In this document: positions 62,092-64,000 of the stretch, in pieces
How positions within the stretch are numbered: the first letter of the stretch is position 1
Layout: every line of letters begins with the position of its first letter
NCBI GenBank assembly: GCA_928722015.1
Contig: CAKMWI010000003.1
Coordinates: 1 to 64,000, forward strand
Direction: 5' to 3'
Length of the DNA: 64,000 bases
Source: Candidatus Gastranaerophilales bacterium
Lineage (GTDB): Bacteria > Cyanobacteriota > Vampirovibrionia > Gastranaerophilales > Gastranaerophilaceae
The notes under the pieces: model-generated
What the model was told of the DNA's origin: nothing
Seen by the model: only the letters and a program-made list of their open reading frames with translations
Database searches by the model: none
Translations under genes and position numbers: made by a program

Positions 62092-63120
62092 ATGATTTTA
62101 GTAACAGGTGCTGCAGGATATATTGGTTCACATACGGTTATTTCTTTATTGGAAAACGGGTATGATATTATAGGTTTTGATAATCTGGAACTTGGTCATA
62201 TTGAAATTGTTAATAGACTTAGGAATCTGAATTTAAAAGGCAAATTTTTAGATTTTATTCAAGGTGATTTAAAAAATCCTGCTGATATAAAGAAAGTTTT
62301 TGAATTTTATCCAGAAATAAAAGGGGTTATTCATTTTGCCGCATATTCGCAAGTTGGAGAATCTGTTATAGACCCTCAAAAATATTATTATAATAATGTT
62401 TTTGGAACTTTAAATCTTTTGAAAGTTATGCTTGAACATAATGTAAAGCGTATAGTTTTTTCTTCAACTGCTGCAACTTATGGGGATGCCGAGTATACTC
62501 CAATTGACGAAAATCACCCTCAAAAACCTATAAATCCTTACGGAAAAACAAAGTTAATGATTGAAAATATTATGGATGATTATGATACCGCTTACGGGTT
62601 AAAATCTGTTAGATTAAGGTATTTTAATGTTGCAGGTGCAGATTCCCTAAAAAGAGTTGGTGAATGGCATGAACCTGAAACTCATTTGATTCCAAATATT
62701 TTAAAATCAACATTTTTTAGTGAGAAAATATTCGAAATGTATGGTGATGATTATTCAACAAAAGACGGAACTTGCGTCAGGGATTATATAAATGTAGAAG
62801 ATTTAGCAAGAGCACATGTTCTTGCATTAAAATATCTTGAGCAAGGTGGTGTAACAAACTTTTTTAACCTTGGAACTTCTGAGGGAAATAGTGTTAAAGA
62901 GGTTTTTGAAAACTGTGAAAAAGTTACTGATAAAAATATTCCGGTAAAAGTTATGCCGCGTAGGGCAGGAGATCCTCCTATTCTTGTAGCTGCCAACACA
63001 AAAGCAAAAGATGTTTTAATGTGGCATCCTGAAAAGGATTTGGAACAAAGTATAAAATCTGCATACTGTTGGGAAGAGGAATTAATAGAACTGAAAAAAG
63101 GAAAAGATAATGTCAAATAA
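62092..63120 (+). CDS. galE: UDP-glucose 4-epimerase
   Basis: 342 residues. NAD-dependent SDR that interconverts UDP-Glc and UDP-Gal. VTGAAGYIGSHTVISLLENG binds NAD; FSSTAATYGD and the YGKTK motif (NPYGKTKLMIENIM) give the catalytic Ser/Thr, Tyr and Lys; RYFNVAGAD, HLIPNIL and DGTCVRDYINVEDLARAH are GalE signatures. GAGGT precedes ATG 62092. Overlaps the GT8 gene by 11 bases, suggesting UDP-Gal feeds that enzyme. Codons here end in T far more and in C far less than in plus-strand genes to the left. Confidence 0.96.
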   Translation: MILVTGAAGYIGSHTVISLLENGYDIIGFDNLELGHIEIVNRLRNLNLKGKFLDFIQGDLKNPADIKKVFEFYPEIKGVIHFAAYSQVGESVIDPQKYYYNNVFGTLNLLKVMLEHNVKRIVFSSTAATYGDAEYTPIDENHPQKPINPYGKTKLMIENIMDDYDTAYGLKSVRLRYFNVAGADSLKRVGEWHEPETHLIPNILKSTFFSEKIFEMYGDDYSTKDGTCVRDYINVEDLARAHVLALKYLEQGGVTNFFNLGTSEGNSVKEVFENCEKVTDKNIPVKVMPRRAGDPPILVAANTKAKDVLMWHPEKDLEQSIKSAYCWEEELIELKKGKDNVK

Positions 63121-64000
63121 AATTAATGTATGCCTGTCAACAGATAACAATTATAGTAAATATGCAGGTGTTGTAATAGCTTCTGTTTTATCTAATTCAG
63201 TAGATGGTGATTTTAATTTTTATATACTGGATGGTGGAATAAGTGAAGAAAATAAAGCGAAAATTCTATCATTAAAATCCATAAAGAATTGTAATATTAT
63301 TTTTGTACCTATAAATGAAGATTTGTTTAGTATTTATAAACAAATAGGAACTCATTCTTATATATCATTATCAACATATTATAGGTTAAAATTGGCCTCA
63401 TTGCTTTCTGATGTTGATAAAGTTTTATATTTGGATTGTGATGTTATTGTTAACTCTGATATATCTGATTTATTTAATACCTGTATTGAACAGTATTATG
63501 CTGCTGGAGTTATGGATACAGCTATGACTTCAAGCGGTTGGGTTCCTCCGCTGGAAAAAGGTAATTTATATTTTAATGCCGGAGTTTTATTATTTAACTT
63601 AAAAAAAATAAGACAGGATAATATAGAACAAAAATTTGAGGAATATACTCAAAAAGAATTTGAACATATTAGAGTAGGCGACCAGCAGATAATAAATGTA
63701 GTTTGTCAGGGAAATATAAAACAGGTTGAATCTGCATGGAATGTTCAGTCTTCTAATTTTATAAACCGTTCAGATTACACAAGTTCACCAAAAATAGTTC
63801 ACTATGTCGGACGTCAAAAGCCATGGATTTTTGGTTCAATGAATTATTGGAAAAATTTGTATTTTGATATTTTAAAAATTACTCCTTGGAAAATTTCAGA
63901 ACAAGATTCGTTCAGATGGACAAAATTAAATCAAATAGTGTCAATATTTAATTATATAAAATATCGACCTTTGTTTATGTTTCGTCCAAGATTTTATAAG
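63110..64000 (+). CDS. Glycosyltransferase family 8 (galactosyl/glucosyl type), cut by window edge
   Basis: The frame starts at ATG 63110, inside galE, and is open to the window end (297 codons). Retaining GT-A glycosyltransferase: VCLSTDNNYSKYAGVVIASV at the start, VLYLDCDVIVNSDISDLF with the DxD metal site, YFNAGVLLFNLKKIR and GDQQIINVVCQG, then KIVHYVGRQKPW (the family HxxGxxKPW block). Such enzymes act on LPS or capsule sugars with UDP-Gal or UDP-Glc, in line with the coupled galE. The C-terminus is missing here. Confidence 0.92.
   Translation, partial: MSNKINVCLSTDNNYSKYAGVVIASVLSNSVDGDFNFYILDGGISEENKAKILSLKSIKNCNIIFVPINEDLFSIYKQIGTHSYISLSTYYRLKLASLLSDVDKVLYLDCDVIVNSDISDLFNTCIEQYYAAGVMDTAMTSSGWVPPLEKGNLYFNAGVLLFNLKKIRQDNIEQKFEEYTQKEFEHIRVGDQQIINVVCQGNIKQVESAWNVQSSNFINRSDYTSSPKIVHYVGRQKPWIFGSMNYWKNLYFDILKITPWKISEQDSFRWTKLNQIVSIFNYIKYRPLFMFRPRFYK

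Overview
The window is an AT-rich, densely coded bacterial chromosome segment. The best guess for the organism is a non-photosynthetic, fermentative relative of Cyanobacteria (Melainabacteria/Vampirovibrionia, Gastranaerophilales type). The clues are a Ycf45-like AAA/R3H ATPase, a family otherwise known mainly from cyanobacteria and plastids, together with the [FeFe]-hydrogenase maturase HydF and a pyrophosphate-dependent phosphofructokinase. MutL also has a cyanobacterial-looking C-terminus. No tRNA, rRNA, CRISPR array, prophage or transposase gene was recognised. The assignment is an inference from gene content.

Layout. 0-3 kb: a DNA methyltransferase, mutL and a small Cys-motif gene, each apparently broken by a single-base frameshift. 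2.7-5.5 kb: an unrecognised three-gene operon. 5.5-9.4 kb: hydF, rpsO, a small unknown gene and ycf45, all on the minus strand. 9.8-12.5 kb: four tandem type IV pilin-like genes. 12.5-15.9 kb: an acetyltransferase-like protein, a DUF2085 membrane protein, a YbjQ-like protein, a HAD phosphatase and a Nudix hydrolase. 15.9-16.6 kb: a non-coding element with 21-bp terminal inverted repeats and two nested-palindrome units. 16.6-28.8 kb: leuS, tpiA, an O-methyltransferase, grpE-dnaJ with a beta-propeller gene, pfp, a PlsC-like acyltransferase and ispF. 30.0-35.8 kb: a tightly overlapping murC-murB-ddl-ftsQ-polyprenyl synthase-lepB operon. 35.9-43.4 kb: an acyltransferase, rsmD, a GT9 glycosyltransferase, a GGDEF/HD protein, thiL and ispD. 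43.5-52.1 kb: speE, an EF-hand repeat protein, a HIT protein, a TPR protein and the fatty-acid cluster fabD-x-fabG / acpP-fabF. 52.3-59.4 kb: thiE, hisS, ilvE, dnaN, a YkgJ-type protein and a GT39 enzyme. 59.4-59.8 kb: a gene-free region packed with TTTTCTACA boxes. 59.8-64 kb: a second GGDEF/HD-GYP protein, galE and a GT8 enzyme that runs off the edge.

How the genes work together. Much of the window serves envelope construction: peptidoglycan precursors (murC, murB, ddl), division (ftsQ), isoprenoid supply (ispD, ispF, polyprenyl synthase), fatty acids (fab cluster, PlsC), surface sugars (GT9, GT39, GT8, galE, acyltransferase 3), protein export (lepB) and pili. Two c-di-GMP proteins show complementary decay of their active sites.

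The points most worth a second look are: (1) 59431-59774, a candidate replication origin near dnaN with five exact TTTTCTACA boxes; (2) 15919-16561, a TIR-bounded element whose repeat units carry hairpins with mutually complementary loops; (3) the A8 tract that pushes the conserved TCPHGRP tail of MutL out of frame, with two more frameshifts within 3 kb; (4) the strong promoter and leader at 2538-2716, whose terminator-like hairpin holds the ribosome binding site of the next gene.
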